Below, piece by piece: positions 25,653-34,215 of a DNA stretch of 64,000 bases. The notes beneath the pieces were generated by a model. That model saw only the letters and a program-made list of their open reading frames with translations, ran no database searches and was not told where the DNA came from. A program made the translations under genes and the position numbers. The DNA is taken from NCBI RefSeq assembly GCF_004217565.1, contig NZ_SHLA01000001.1, forward strand, positions 2,294,001-2,358,000, in the 5' to 3' direction. Numbering within the stretch: position 1 is the stretch's first letter; each line of letters starts with the position of its first letter. The DNA is from Zhihengliuella halotolerans (GTDB taxonomy: Bacteria; Actinomycetota; Actinomycetes; Actinomycetales; Micrococcaceae).

Positions 25653-26609
25653 CTACTTGATGCCGGTGGTCGCGATGCCCTTGACCAGGAACTTCTGGCC
25701 GAGGAGGAACGCGAGGAACACGGGCAGCAGGGTGACGATCGACATCGCGAACAGTGAACCCCAGTTGGACTCGCCCGTTGCGTCGATGAAGGCGCGCAGG
25801 GCGACCGGGACCGTGTACATCGACGGGTCGGTCAGGTAGATGAGCGAGGTGAAGAAGTCGCTCCACGTCCAGATGAAGGTGAAGATCGCGGTCGTCGCCA
25901 GTGCAGGGACCATGAGCGGCAGGATCACCTGGAGGAAGATGCGCGCGTGGCCGGCGCCGTCGATGCGGGCGGCCTCGTCCATGTCCTTCGGGATGCCGCG
26001 GATGAACTGCACCATGAGGAAGATGAAGAACGCGTCCGTCGCCAGCAGCTTCGGGATGATGATGGGCAGGAACGTGTTCACCCAGCCGATCTGCGAGAAC
26101 ATGATGTACTGCGGCACGATGATGACGTGGATCGGCAGCATGATCGTCATGAGCATGAGGCCGAACATGATCTTCTTGAACCGGAAGTCCAGCCGCGCGA
26201 AGGCGTAGGCGGCTAGCGAGCACGAGATCAGGTTGCCGAGGATGCAGCCGAAGACCACGATCGCCGAGTTCATCAGGAAGTGGCTGAACGGGTGGGATAG
26301 CGCATTCCACCCTTGTTCGTAGTTGGCCCACTCGAAGGTCGTCAGGAACAGGCCGGGCTCGCGGAAAATCACATCCGTGGGTCGCAGGGAGCTGACGATC
26401 ATCCACAGCAGCGGGTAGATCATCAGCAGCGCGGAGGCGACCATGACCACGTGCTTGATGACGGCCCGGAGGACGACGCGCGGGCTCGGCCGGTACTTGT
26501 TCATGGGCGGCGGGGCCGTCGCGGAACGCACCTCGGCGGGGGTCTGCGGCGGGGCGGAGGAGCCTTCGGCTGTGACCGTGGCGCTGGAGTCTGTCTTCTG
26601 CTCAATCAT
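25653..26609 (-). CDS. ABC sugar importer permease 2 (MalG-like)
   Basis: This 318-residue inner-membrane protein has about six membrane segments, starting near residue 50 (VVMVASALLMIYPLLWMIV). It carries the EAA loop typical of binding-protein-dependent permeases (DEAARIDGAGHARIF), which docks the ATPase. The N-terminal 40 residues are a soluble Thr/Pro/Ala-rich tail. The coding region overlaps that of permease 1 by eight bases. No ATPase gene is nearby; actinobacteria often use a shared MsiK-type ATPase for such importers. It forms a heterodimer with permease 1. Confidence 0.88.
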   Translation of the reverse strand: MIEQKTDSSATVTAEGSSAPPQTPAEVRSATAPPPMNKYRPSPRVVLRAVIKHVVMVASALLMIYPLLWMIVSSLRPTDVIFREPGLFLTTFEWANYEQGWNALSHPFSHFLMNSAIVVFGCILGNLISCSLAAYAFARLDFRFKKIMFGLMLMTIMLPIHVIIVPQYIMFSQIGWVNTFLPIIIPKLLATDAFFIFLMVQFIRGIPKDMDEAARIDGAGHARIFLQVILPLMVPALATTAIFTFIWTWSDFFTSLIYLTDPSMYTVPVALRAFIDATGESNWGSLFAMSIVTLLPVFLAFLLGQKFLVKGIATTGIK

Positions 26610-27528
26610 CGTAGAACACCCAATACTTGGAGGCGAGGAAGTTGACGGCGGTGAAGGCTCCGACGATCATCACGAGCAGCCAGGCCATGGCGGAGGCGTA
26701 GCCCATGTCGAAGCCCTTGAAGCCCTGCTGGTACAGGTAGAGCGTGAAGAACATCGTGGAGTCCGCAGGGCCGCCGGTGCCGTTGGAGACGATGAACGCC
26801 TGCGTGAAGTTCTGGAAGGCGCCGATGATCTGCAGCACGAGGTTGAAGAAGATGATCGGGCTCAGCAGCGGCAGCGTGATGCTGACGAACTTGCGCAATC
26901 GGGTCGCGCCGTCGATCGAGGCCGCCTCGTAGTACATCGCCGGGATCTGACGCAGGCCGGCGAGGAAGATCACCATGGGCGAACCGAAGGTCCACACGTG
27001 CAGCAGAATCAGGGTGCTCAACGCGGTGTCCGGATTGGAGATCCACCCCATGCCCTCGATGCCGAACATCGCGAGCACCTGGTTCACGAGGCCGGACGTG
27101 CCGAAAAGCTGCTTCCACAGCACCGCGATGGCGACCGAGGAGCCCAGCATCGACGGCAGGTAGAAGACCGACCGGTAGAAGGCCAGGCCCCGCATGCCCC
27201 GATCGAGCAGGAGCGCGATGAGCAGCGCGACGATGAGCTGCAGGGGGACGCCGACCAGCACGTACGTGAACGTGACCTGCAGGGAGTTGATCAGGCGGTC
27301 GTCCTGGAACATGCGCACGAAGTTCGCGCCGCCGATCCATTCGGGCGCCTGCAGCAGGTTGTAGTTCGTGAAGGAGAGGTACAGCGACATCGCCATCGGC
27401 CCGAGGGTGATCGCGAAGAGGCCGATCGTCCACGGCAGCAGGAAGATGTGGCCGGCCTTGTTGTCCTTGTACTGGCGTTTGCCGCCTTTGACTTTGGACA
27501 GATTCTGCATCTCGGCGAGGACGCTCAC
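26602..27528 (-). CDS. ABC sugar importer permease 1 (MalF-like)
   Basis: This 308-residue protein has about six membrane helices and the EAA motif YEAASIDGATRLRKF. The GTG at 27528 is chosen because GAGGGAGA lies upstream and the start overlaps the stop of a 20-codon leader frame. An in-frame ATG at 27510 is an alternative. A start at 27669 would run through the operator region and is rejected. No substrate-binding gene stands in this operon, unlike nearly all importers of this class. The orphan binding proteins at 6.6-9.5 kb share its operator and probably serve it. Confidence 0.85.
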   Translation of the reverse strand: MSVLAEMQNLSKVKGGKRQYKDNKAGHIFLLPWTIGLFAITLGPMAMSLYLSFTNYNLLQAPEWIGGANFVRMFQDDRLINSLQVTFTYVLVGVPLQLIVALLIALLLDRGMRGLAFYRSVFYLPSMLGSSVAIAVLWKQLFGTSGLVNQVLAMFGIEGMGWISNPDTALSTLILLHVWTFGSPMVIFLAGLRQIPAMYYEAASIDGATRLRKFVSITLPLLSPIIFFNLVLQIIGAFQNFTQAFIVSNGTGGPADSTMFFTLYLYQQGFKGFDMGYASAMAWLLVMIVGAFTAVNFLASKYWVFYDD

Positions 27529-27587
27529 AGGACCGTCTCCCTCGGTGCGCCGGCGCCTCGACGCCGGAAGGTGGTGTGGAACAGCAT
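27525..27587 (-). CDS. Possible 20-residue leader peptide coupled to permease 1
   Basis: An ATG at 27587 preceded by AAGGAG (spacing six bases) opens a 20-codon frame, MLFHTTFRRRGAGAPRETVL. Its TGA overlaps the GTG start of permease 1 as GTGA. The arrangement suggests translational coupling. It may equally be a relic of a lost binding-protein gene. The peptide itself matches nothing I know. Confidence 0.4.
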   Translation of the reverse strand: MLFHTTFRRRGAGAPRETVL

Positions 27588-27637
27588 GGCTGACTCCTTG
27601 AGTAGAAACCCACGGCGACCTACATCGAGACCTCTGC

Positions 27638-27654
27638 GGGAATGCGCTTTCCAA
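27638..27654. promoter_or_regulatory. LacI-type operator between permease operon and enolase-family gene
   Basis: GGGAATGCGCTTTCCAA is the exact reverse complement of the core of the operator at 10896-10914. It lies in a divergent intergenic region and can control the permease operon on the minus strand and possibly the dehydratase on the plus strand. Confidence 0.75.
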
Positions 27655-27781
27655 TAGTTCGTTCTCCACGGTAAGCTACCGGAGTTGTGAGGTCAACCAC
27701 AGGTGGTGGTGACCGACTCCCCTCCCGGAAAAAGCGTCCGAGTGGCGCACCCGCACCCGCAGCCCCAGAAGGATCAGAGTC

Positions 27782-29017
27782 ATGCCGAGCACCCCGAGGC
27801 CGTCCGATGCACGTCATTCCGCCATCATCCGGATCGAACTCGTCCTCACGTCGCTGCCGTTCGACGCAGGCCGCCGCGATGCTTCGACGGACAAATCAGA
27901 GTCTATTGATTCCTTTAACGCATCGTCCAAGACCTTCACGGCGATGGAATCCCTCATGGTCGCGGTCACGACCGCGGACGGTGTGACGGGCTGGGGCGAG
28001 GCCTTCGGACACAAGACCAACCCGGCGACGTGGGCGGCCCTCGAACAGATGGTCGCGCCCTTCTTCATCGGCCAGCCGGCCGATCCGGCGGCCGTCCGCC
28101 GCGACGCCGAGTACGCCTTCCACGCGTTCGGCCGTACCGGCCCGGTGCACTACGCCCTCTCGGCCATCGACATCGCCCTCTGGGACATCGCCGCGCAGCG
28201 CGAGGAGCTGCCGCTGCGGTCCTTCATCGCCCAGCGCCGCGATCACACGGCGGCCCCGCGGGAGAGCGTGCGGACCTACGCCTCCCTGGTCCACTACGGC
28301 GAGGACCCCGTCGAGGTCGCCTTCCACATCGCACGGGCTCGTGCGGACGGCTTCACCGCGTTCAAGCTGCACGAATCGACCAGGGACGCGATCGCCGCCG
28401 CGCGCCGCGCCGCGGGCGCCGAGGCCCGCCTCATGGTCGACGTGAACTGCGCGTGGGACGAGGCCGGCGCCGACGCCGCGCTCTCCGGCCTGGCGGACCT
28501 GAATCTGCACTGGCTCGAGGAGCCGGTCTTCCCGCCCGACGACTCACCCGCGCTCGCGCGCCTGAACCGGCGCCACGGGGTCGTCTCGGCCGGCGAGAAC
28601 GCCTCCGGCGTGCACGGGCTCGTCGCCGACATGACCGCCGGCGCCGTCTCCGTGGCGCAGCCGAGCGTCGGCAAGATCGGCGGCATCACCTCGATGCTCG
28701 AGGTGTACGACGCCGGCGCCCGTCTGGGGGTGCCCGTCGTCCCGCACAACTTCTACTACGGCCCAGCGCTCGCCGCTGCGGCCCAGGTGATCGCCGCGAT
28801 GCCGGTCCAGCTCGCGGGTGACGGGTCGCCCCACCCCGAGCTCGAGGTCCCGTTCCTCACCTGGCCGCAGCGGCTGCACTCGTTGCACGGCGCCCATCAG
28901 GATGACTCCGGCGCGGACGCCTCCGCCGTCGTGCTCCCCTCCGCCCCCGGGCTGGGCTTCGCTCCGGACCCCGACATCTTAGAGGCCGCCACGATCAGAC
29001 GTGCGAAAATCTCGTAG
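27782..29017 (+). CDS. Mandelate racemase/muconate lactonizing enzyme family acid-sugar dehydratase
   Basis: This 411-residue enolase-superfamily protein has metal ligands Asp220 (VDVNCAWDE), Glu246/Glu247 (WLEEPV) and Glu272 (SAGENASG), and His322 in VPHNFYYG as a possible acid/base. The motif on the second barrel strand reads K195-L-H197 instead of the K-x-K of the galactarate dehydratase at the left of the window, so its stereochemistry and substrate probably differ. An aldonic- or uronic-acid dehydration is likely. It begins 127 bases from the LacI-type operator and lies upstream of glycerate kinase with an 18-base gap. Confidence 0.8.
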   Translation: MPSTPRPSDARHSAIIRIELVLTSLPFDAGRRDASTDKSESIDSFNASSKTFTAMESLMVAVTTADGVTGWGEAFGHKTNPATWAALEQMVAPFFIGQPADPAAVRRDAEYAFHAFGRTGPVHYALSAIDIALWDIAAQREELPLRSFIAQRRDHTAAPRESVRTYASLVHYGEDPVEVAFHIARARADGFTAFKLHESTRDAIAAARRAAGAEARLMVDVNCAWDEAGADAALSGLADLNLHWLEEPVFPPDDSPALARLNRRHGVVSAGENASGVHGLVADMTAGAVSVAQPSVGKIGGITSMLEVYDAGARLGVPVVPHNFYYGPALAAAAQVIAAMPVQLAGDGSPHPELEVPFLTWPQRLHSLHGAHQDDSGADASAVVLPSAPGLGFAPDPDILEAATIRRAKIS

Positions 29018-29035
29018 GCGACAGGAGAGGAAACC

Positions 29036-30175
29036 ATGAGCATCGAGAAGATCGTGTGCGTGCCCGACTCGTTCAAGGGCAGCGCCACCGCCGCGCAGGC
29101 CGCCGCGGCCCTGGCCGCCGGCGCACGCCAGGTGTTCCCGCGCGCGGAGGTCGTCGAGCTGCCGTTCGCCGACGGCGGCGAGGGCACGCTCGACGCGCTG
29201 CTGGCGGTCTGGGGCCGCGAGGCGGAGACCGTCGAGGTGGTCGACGCGATCGGCCGGCCCCGCACCGCGCGCTTCGGCCGCTCCGCTGACGGCGCCACCG
29301 CGATCCTCGAGGCCGCCGAGGGCAACGGCCTGCCGCACGTGAGCGACGTCGGGGCGCAGCCGCTGCGCGCCGACACCTACGGGGTCGGGCTCATCGCGCG
29401 CCACCTGCTGGACGCGGGCGTCGAAGAGATCCTGCTGTGCATCGGCGGCTCGGCGAGCACCGACGGCGGCCTCGGCCTGCTCGCCGCGCTCGGCGCGCGC
29501 ATCGACTACGACGACGACGCTGCCGGCTTCGGCGGCGGACGCCTGCACGCGGTGCGCTCGATCGATCTCGAGGGTCTGCACCCGGCGGCGCGCGGGGTGC
29601 GCTGGCGGATCGCGGTCGACGTGGACAACCCGCTGACGGGCGAACGCGGGGCCGCCGCCGTGTTCGGCCCGCAGAAGGGCGCGAGCGCCGCGGACGTCGC
29701 GACTCTCGACGCCGGGCTCTCGCACCTGGCCGACGTCGTCGCCGCGCACTCCGGCGCGGACGCCGGCGAGCTGCGCGCCACCGCCGGATTCGGCGCGGCC
29801 GGCGGCATGCCGCTCGCACTCGTGCCTCTGCTCTCCGCCGAGGTCCTGCCGGGTTCGCGCCTCGTCGCCGAGGCCGTCGGGCTCGACGCCGCACTCGCGG
29901 ACGCGGACCTCGTCCTCACGGGCGAGGGCGCGCTGGACACGCAGTCGCTCGGCGGCAAGGTCGTCGACGCTGTCCGCACTCGGGCTCCGGGCGGCGCGGC
30001 CGTCGTCGTGATCGCCGGGACCGTCAAGCTCACGGCCGCGGACGTGCGCGCGGCCGGGCTGACGGCGGCGTTCTCGATCGCGCCCGGCGCAGCGTCGCTG
30101 GACGAGCTGCTGGCCGCCGCGCCCGCACTCATCGAGGACGCGGCGGCGAACGCCTGCGCGCTCCTGGACCGCTGA
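29036..30175 (+). CDS. Glycerate 2-kinase (GlxK/GarK family)
   Basis: This 379-residue protein is a full-length glycerate kinase type 1. Visible signatures are PDSFKGSATA at the start, ADGGEGTLD, the glycine-rich IGGSASTDGGLGLLAALG, GPQKGA and TGEGALDTQS. It phosphorylates D-glycerate to 2-phosphoglycerate and so joins acid-sugar breakdown to lower glycolysis. Its ATG has AGGAGAGG upstream and follows the enolase-family gene by 18 bases. That pairing suggests the upstream enzyme or a neighbour yields glycerate, tartronate semialdehyde or hydroxypyruvate. Confidence 0.9.
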   Translation: MSIEKIVCVPDSFKGSATAAQAAAALAAGARQVFPRAEVVELPFADGGEGTLDALLAVWGREAETVEVVDAIGRPRTARFGRSADGATAILEAAEGNGLPHVSDVGAQPLRADTYGVGLIARHLLDAGVEEILLCIGGSASTDGGLGLLAALGARIDYDDDAAGFGGGRLHAVRSIDLEGLHPAARGVRWRIAVDVDNPLTGERGAAAVFGPQKGASAADVATLDAGLSHLADVVAAHSGADAGELRATAGFGAAGGMPLALVPLLSAEVLPGSRLVAEAVGLDAALADADLVLTGEGALDTQSLGGKVVDAVRTRAPGGAAVVVIAGTVKLTAADVRAAGLTAAFSIAPGAASLDELLAAAPALIEDAAANACALLDR

Positions 30176-30187
30176 CGGGCGGCGCGG

Positions 30188-31579
30188 CTACGAGGAGACG
30201 ATGAGCAACGTCGACGCGAACACGATCCCGGAGACGATCAGCACCAGCGTGGTGTAGCCGAGGATGTCGCGCATCTTCAGCCCCGCGATGGCCAGCAGCG
30301 GCAGCGCCCAGAAGGGTTGGATCATGTTGGTCCACTGATCTCCGTATGCCACGGCCATGATCGCGATCGACGGGTCGACCCCGAGGGAGTCGGCAGCCCC
30401 GAGCATGATGGGCGCCTGGATCGCGAACTGCCCGCCGCCGGAGGGGACGAAGAAGTTCACGACGCCGGCGGAGAGGAACGCCATGACGCCGAAGGTCTGC
30501 GGAGTGGACGCTGCGACGAGTGCGTCGGAGAAGAGCTCGATGAGCCCGGTGCCGGCCATGATGCCCAGGATCCCCGCGTAGAGCGGGAACTGGAGGAGGA
30601 TCTCGCCGACATTGCCCGCCGCGTCCTTGGTCAGGGCGATCACCTCGAACGGGCTGCGCACCAGCAGCAGGATGAGCGCCAGGAACGTCCAGTTCACGAC
30701 GTTCAGGGTCACCGATCCGCCGCCGGCGAAGTGCAAGACGAGGTAGCCGACCAGGAGCAGCCCGAGCAGCAGGGTCGGCAGCCGGCTCGCGTCGATCCGA
30801 TCGGCGGGGGTCACGACGTCGTCGTCCACGTCCACGCCCCGGTCGCGTGCGTCCACGTCGAGCTCGACGACGGGGTCCTGGGCGCGCGGGGAGACGAGGA
30901 GGATCGTCGCCGCCACGGCCACGATGGTTACGGCAGCGGCGACGATGTTCCAGGTCGTGAAGACCGTCTCCGTGATCGGCAGCGGCGCCCCCAGGTGCTC
31001 GCTCACGAACGAGTCCGGCGTCGCCGCGGTCAGCGGGCCTGACGCCGAATACCCCATGTGCCACACGACGAAACCGGCGAACCCGGCGGCGACGAGCAAC
31101 GGGAAATGCAGCCTGAGGCCCCGCTCGCGCCCTTGCGCGGCCACCTCCCGGGCGAGGATCCCGCCGACCACGAGGCCGAGGCCCCAGGTCACGAGCGAGG
31201 CCAGCGCCGCGGCGACGAAAACGAACACGTAGGCCTGCATCGCACTCCGCGGCAGGCGGGCGACCCGCGTCAACAGCGCGCGAACCGGTCCGGTGTTCGC
31301 GAGCATGTGGCCGAGCAGCAGGATCAGGGCCATCTGCGTCATGAACTCGAGCAGCCCCGACAGCCCGTCGCCCCACGCGGTGACGACGGCGGCGGGTGTC
31401 GCCCCGGTCAGGGCCAGGCCGAGCGCGGCGACGACGAAAGTCAGGACGATCGCGAAGACGAGGGCCGACGGGATGAGCCGTTCGACGACGTGGTTGACGG
31501 GGCGCATGACGACCGCCAGGCCGCCGCCGCGCCCCGCGCGGGCGTCTCGCGGTTCGGATCCGTCAGGTGCTGCTGACAT
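30188..31579 (-). CDS. Short-chain fatty acid transporter (AtoE family)
   Basis: This 463-residue integral membrane protein has about 11-12 hydrophobic segments and a charged loop near residue 235-260. The signature FFVPSGGGQFAIQAPIM is typical of the AtoE short-chain fatty acid transporter family, and YGDQWTNMIQPFW follows as in other members. It probably imports acetate-butyrate range acids with protons or sodium. Acetate from CE12 esterase action is an interesting but unproven substrate. The ATG has GGAGAAG upstream. Its stop lies 12 bases from the convergent glycerate kinase stop. It stands 96 bases from the amidohydrolase gene on the same strand. Confidence 0.82.
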   Translation of the reverse strand: MSAAPDGSEPRDARAGRGGGLAVVMRPVNHVVERLIPSALVFAIVLTFVVAALGLALTGATPAAVVTAWGDGLSGLLEFMTQMALILLLGHMLANTGPVRALLTRVARLPRSAMQAYVFVFVAAALASLVTWGLGLVVGGILAREVAAQGRERGLRLHFPLLVAAGFAGFVVWHMGYSASGPLTAATPDSFVSEHLGAPLPITETVFTTWNIVAAAVTIVAVAATILLVSPRAQDPVVELDVDARDRGVDVDDDVVTPADRIDASRLPTLLLGLLLVGYLVLHFAGGGSVTLNVVNWTFLALILLLVRSPFEVIALTKDAAGNVGEILLQFPLYAGILGIMAGTGLIELFSDALVAASTPQTFGVMAFLSAGVVNFFVPSGGGQFAIQAPIMLGAADSLGVDPSIAIMAVAYGDQWTNMIQPFWALPLLAIAGLKMRDILGYTTLVLIVSGIVFASTLLIVSS

Positions 31580-31675
31580 GGGCTTCTCCGGCTTCTTCGA
31601 CGGCTCGACAAGTGATACGGATCACCCTATCGGACCGTCTGGGCCGCGGACCCGAGCCCTGAAACCGGACCCCGC

Positions 31676-33004
31676 TCACGCGTCGTCGCGCACCACGACC
31701 CCCTGGGCGATCACGCCCGAGACGCGCTCGAGCGCCGCGGCGTCGGCCAGCGGATCCGCGTCGAGCAGCACGACGTCGGCGACTCCCCCGCGCACGAGGC
31801 GGCCCACGGTGCGTCCGACGCCGAGCAGGCGCGCCGGCGTCGTCGTCACCGCGCGCAGCGCCTGCAGCGGCGAGAGCCCGGCGTTGGCCAGCGAGCGGGC
31901 CTCGGTCCCGATCGGCATCACGTCCGTGCCGAAGGAGTCGGTGCCGGCGATGACGTCGACGCCGGCCGCGACCGCGGCGCGCACGGCCTCCTGCAGCACG
32001 GGGGTGTAGGCGCGGCCGCGTTCGGCGAGCACCGGGTTCGCGGAATCGGCCATCGAGGCGAGGCCGGCGAGCGTCGGGGTGAAGGCCGTGCCGCGAACGG
32101 CCATATCGGCGAGCGTCGCCTCGTCGACGTAGACGCCGTGCTCGATGCTGCGCACGCCCGCGCGCACCGCCCCGGCGATGCCCTCGGCGCTGTAGGCGTG
32201 GCAGAGCACGCCGGCGCCCTTGGCGGCGGCGACGACCGCGGAGAGCTGCTCCTGGTCGTACACGAGCTCGAGCGGGTCCTGCTCGGCCAGCCCGGCTCGC
32301 GGGTTGGCGCGGGTCTTGATGACGGACGCGCCGCGCTTGATGTTGTTCTTCGTCAGGTGCGCGAGGTCCTTCGGGTCGTGCACGCCGTCGGAAAGCGCGG
32401 CCAGCGGCGCCAGGGCCGGGTCGGCCAGCACCGAGTCGCCGAGCTCCGGCGAGACGAAGAGCCCGGCCGCATGCATGCGCGGGGACAGGCCCGGAGCCCA
32501 CTCGGGCAGGGACGCGAGCGCGACGTCCTGGTAGAAGCTCGACGAGCCGCTGCGCACCGTGGTGGCGCCGTGGCTGAGGATCAGCCGCGCGTCCTCGAGG
32601 GCGTTGGCGTGCACGTGGGCGTCGACGAGGCCGGGGACGACGAACCGCCCGGTCGCGTCGACGACCGTGGCCCGGCCCGCGACGGCGGCAACGGCCCGAC
32701 GGGTGGAGGCGCGGTCGCCGACGGCCTCGATCCGCCCGCCCTCGAGCACCACGACGCCGTCTTCGATCGCGTCGCCCGTGACCGGGTCGACGATGGTCCC
32801 GCCCTCGACGACGAGCGGCGGCGGGGTCTGCGCGTTCCCGTGGTATCCCGGAGCTGCGGGGCGGCCCGCGACCGGCGCAGGGGCGGCAGCCGCGGAGGCG
32901 GGCAGGAGGCCGATGCCGGCGAGTGCGGCTGCTCCCGCGATGACACTGCGGCGGGCGAGGGAGGCATCAGGGGCGGGGAGGGAGTCGTGGTCGTGCGTGC
33001 ACAT
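31676..33004 (-). CDS. Tat-exported amidohydrolase
   Basis: This 442-residue protein carries a twin-arginine signal (LARRSVIAGAAALAGIG, arginines at about 19-20) ending near an Ala-rich cleavage site, so it should be exported folded. The mature domain is an imidazolonepropionase/prolidase-like amidohydrolase. It has HVH in VDAHVHANALED, a possible bridging Lys in VIKTRANPRAG, His in CHAYSAEG and EHGVYVDE, and the final Asp in IAGTDSFGTD. All metal ligands of the binuclear subtype seem present. Substrate unknown; peptides, lactones and cyclic amides are used by relatives. ATG at 33004 with AAGGA upstream. Confidence 0.8.
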   Translation of the reverse strand: MCTHDHDSLPAPDASLARRSVIAGAAALAGIGLLPASAAAAPAPVAGRPAAPGYHGNAQTPPPLVVEGGTIVDPVTGDAIEDGVVVLEGGRIEAVGDRASTRRAVAAVAGRATVVDATGRFVVPGLVDAHVHANALEDARLILSHGATTVRSGSSSFYQDVALASLPEWAPGLSPRMHAAGLFVSPELGDSVLADPALAPLAALSDGVHDPKDLAHLTKNNIKRGASVIKTRANPRAGLAEQDPLELVYDQEQLSAVVAAAKGAGVLCHAYSAEGIAGAVRAGVRSIEHGVYVDEATLADMAVRGTAFTPTLAGLASMADSANPVLAERGRAYTPVLQEAVRAAVAAGVDVIAGTDSFGTDVMPIGTEARSLANAGLSPLQALRAVTTTPARLLGVGRTVGRLVRGGVADVVLLDADPLADAAALERVSGVIAQGVVVRDDA

Positions 33005-33127
33005 GGGGACATCCTTGTCGTCAGAGGGGGTGACTCATGCCAAGCTAACACCATTGACGTCATTTTGGTATCCCATATTCCGTGCGCCGTCACGCGGGTT
33101 CGTCCGGCCCAGCTATGCTGGGTTGCC

Positions 33128-33502
33128 ATGAGCGGACAGGTGCGAATCGACGCGTGGCTCTGGGCCGTGCGCATCTACAAGACCCGATCCGCGGCCACCG
33201 CCGCGTGCCGCGCCGGCCACGTGCGCCGCAACGACGACCCGGCCAAAGCCTCCCAGCCCGTGGTCCCGGGCGACAAGATCCGGGTCCGCCAGCACGGCTT
33301 CGACCGCATCCTCGAGGTCACGCGGACGATCCCCAAGCGCGTGGGCGCCCAGGTCGCGCAGTCCTGCTACATCGACCACACTCCGCCCCGGACCCGCGAG
33401 GTCGTCCCGCAGGTACCGGTCCGCGACCGCGGCGCCGGCCGCCCGACCAAGAAGGACCGCCGCGAGATGGAACGGCTGCGCCGGACGTTCGACCAGCCCT
33501 GA
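33128..33502 (+). CDS. S4-domain RNA-binding protein (Hsp15-like)
   Basis: This 124-residue protein has an S4 RNA-binding fold at residues 4-65 (VRIDAWLWAVRIYKTRSAAT) and a basic C-terminal tail (GRPTKKDRREMERLRR). Relatives of Hsp15 recycle 50S subunits with a stuck nascent chain. The ATG at 33128 directly begins the domain; a much longer upstream frame on this strand is antisense to the amidohydrolase. Single-gene unit whose stop is 12 bases from the convergent YesL-like gene. Confidence 0.82.
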   Translation: MSGQVRIDAWLWAVRIYKTRSAATAACRAGHVRRNDDPAKASQPVVPGDKIRVRQHGFDRILEVTRTIPKRVGAQVAQSCYIDHTPPRTREVVPQVPVRDRGAGRPTKKDRREMERLRRTFDQP

Positions 33503-33514
33503 AACGCATGCCGG

Positions 33515-34210
33515 CTACGACGCGTCCGGGCCGAGCCCATCGCGCGTCAGCGCGTAAGACGCGTTCGCCCAGACGATGTAGAGCAGCGGCGCCGGCGCGA
33601 GCGCCATCCCGAGCACCGGCTGGACCAGGATGATGCCGGCTAGGAGCCCGAGCAACGCCACCGCGGCCAGACTGAGATACCAGCGACGCACCGCGACGTA
33701 CAGACAGTCCCGGACCAGGACGGCGAGCCGCTCCCCGGGCCGGAACACCGCGGCCGCCAGCACCGTGACCGCGAGCGCGAGCGCGCCGATCAGCACGAGA
33801 GCGAGCAGTGGCAGCAGCACCGCGAACGCGTGCTCCCGCGCCGCCGCCGCGGCGTCCACCACGACGACCAGCACGACGGCGCCCGTGGCCGCCGAGACGA
33901 GCGCGGCCTGCGGGAACATCCGCCGGTATTCGGCGACGAACGCCCGTGCAGGCCGCGGCGACGCCCCGCCCGCGCGGAGGTGGTCGAACGCCGCGAAAGC
34001 GCCGGCCAACGAGGGGCCGGTCGTGAGCGTGGCCGCGAGCACGAGCGGCCACGCTCCCGCAAGGTCGACGACCGTCTGCAGCAGGAACGCCAGCGGGGCG
34101 TTCGCGACGATCAGGAGCATGTTGACGACCATGAACGTGTACGCGTACCCGAACATCGCGCCGAAGCTCTCGAAGCGCGAGGCCGGCTCCACCGTCGTCT
34201 GCACCACCAT
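33515..34210 (-). CDS. YesL-family (DUF624) membrane protein
   Basis: This 231-residue protein has about five hydrophobic segments and the YesL family pattern, including an N-terminal FGYAYTFMVVNMLLIVANAP-like helix and TTGPSLAGAFAAF. In Bacillus and actinobacteria these proteins are encoded with ABC importers for pectin or other plant oligosaccharides, but their function is not established. It is the last gene of a six-gene operon and follows permease 2 with a five-base gap. Confidence 0.75.
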   Translation of the reverse strand: MVVQTTVEPASRFESFGAMFGYAYTFMVVNMLLIVANAPLAFLLQTVVDLAGAWPLVLAATLTTGPSLAGAFAAFDHLRAGGASPRPARAFVAEYRRMFPQAALVSAATGAVVLVVVVDAAAAAREHAFAVLLPLLALVLIGALALAVTVLAAAVFRPGERLAVLVRDCLYVAVRRWYLSLAAVALLGLLAGIILVQPVLGMALAPAPLLYIVWANASYALTRDGLGPDAS

Positions 34211-34215
34211 GGCCG

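Noticed and set aside
32138-33127. 330-codon extension upstream of the S4-domain gene
   Set aside because: It is antisense to the amidohydrolase gene and has no domain character.
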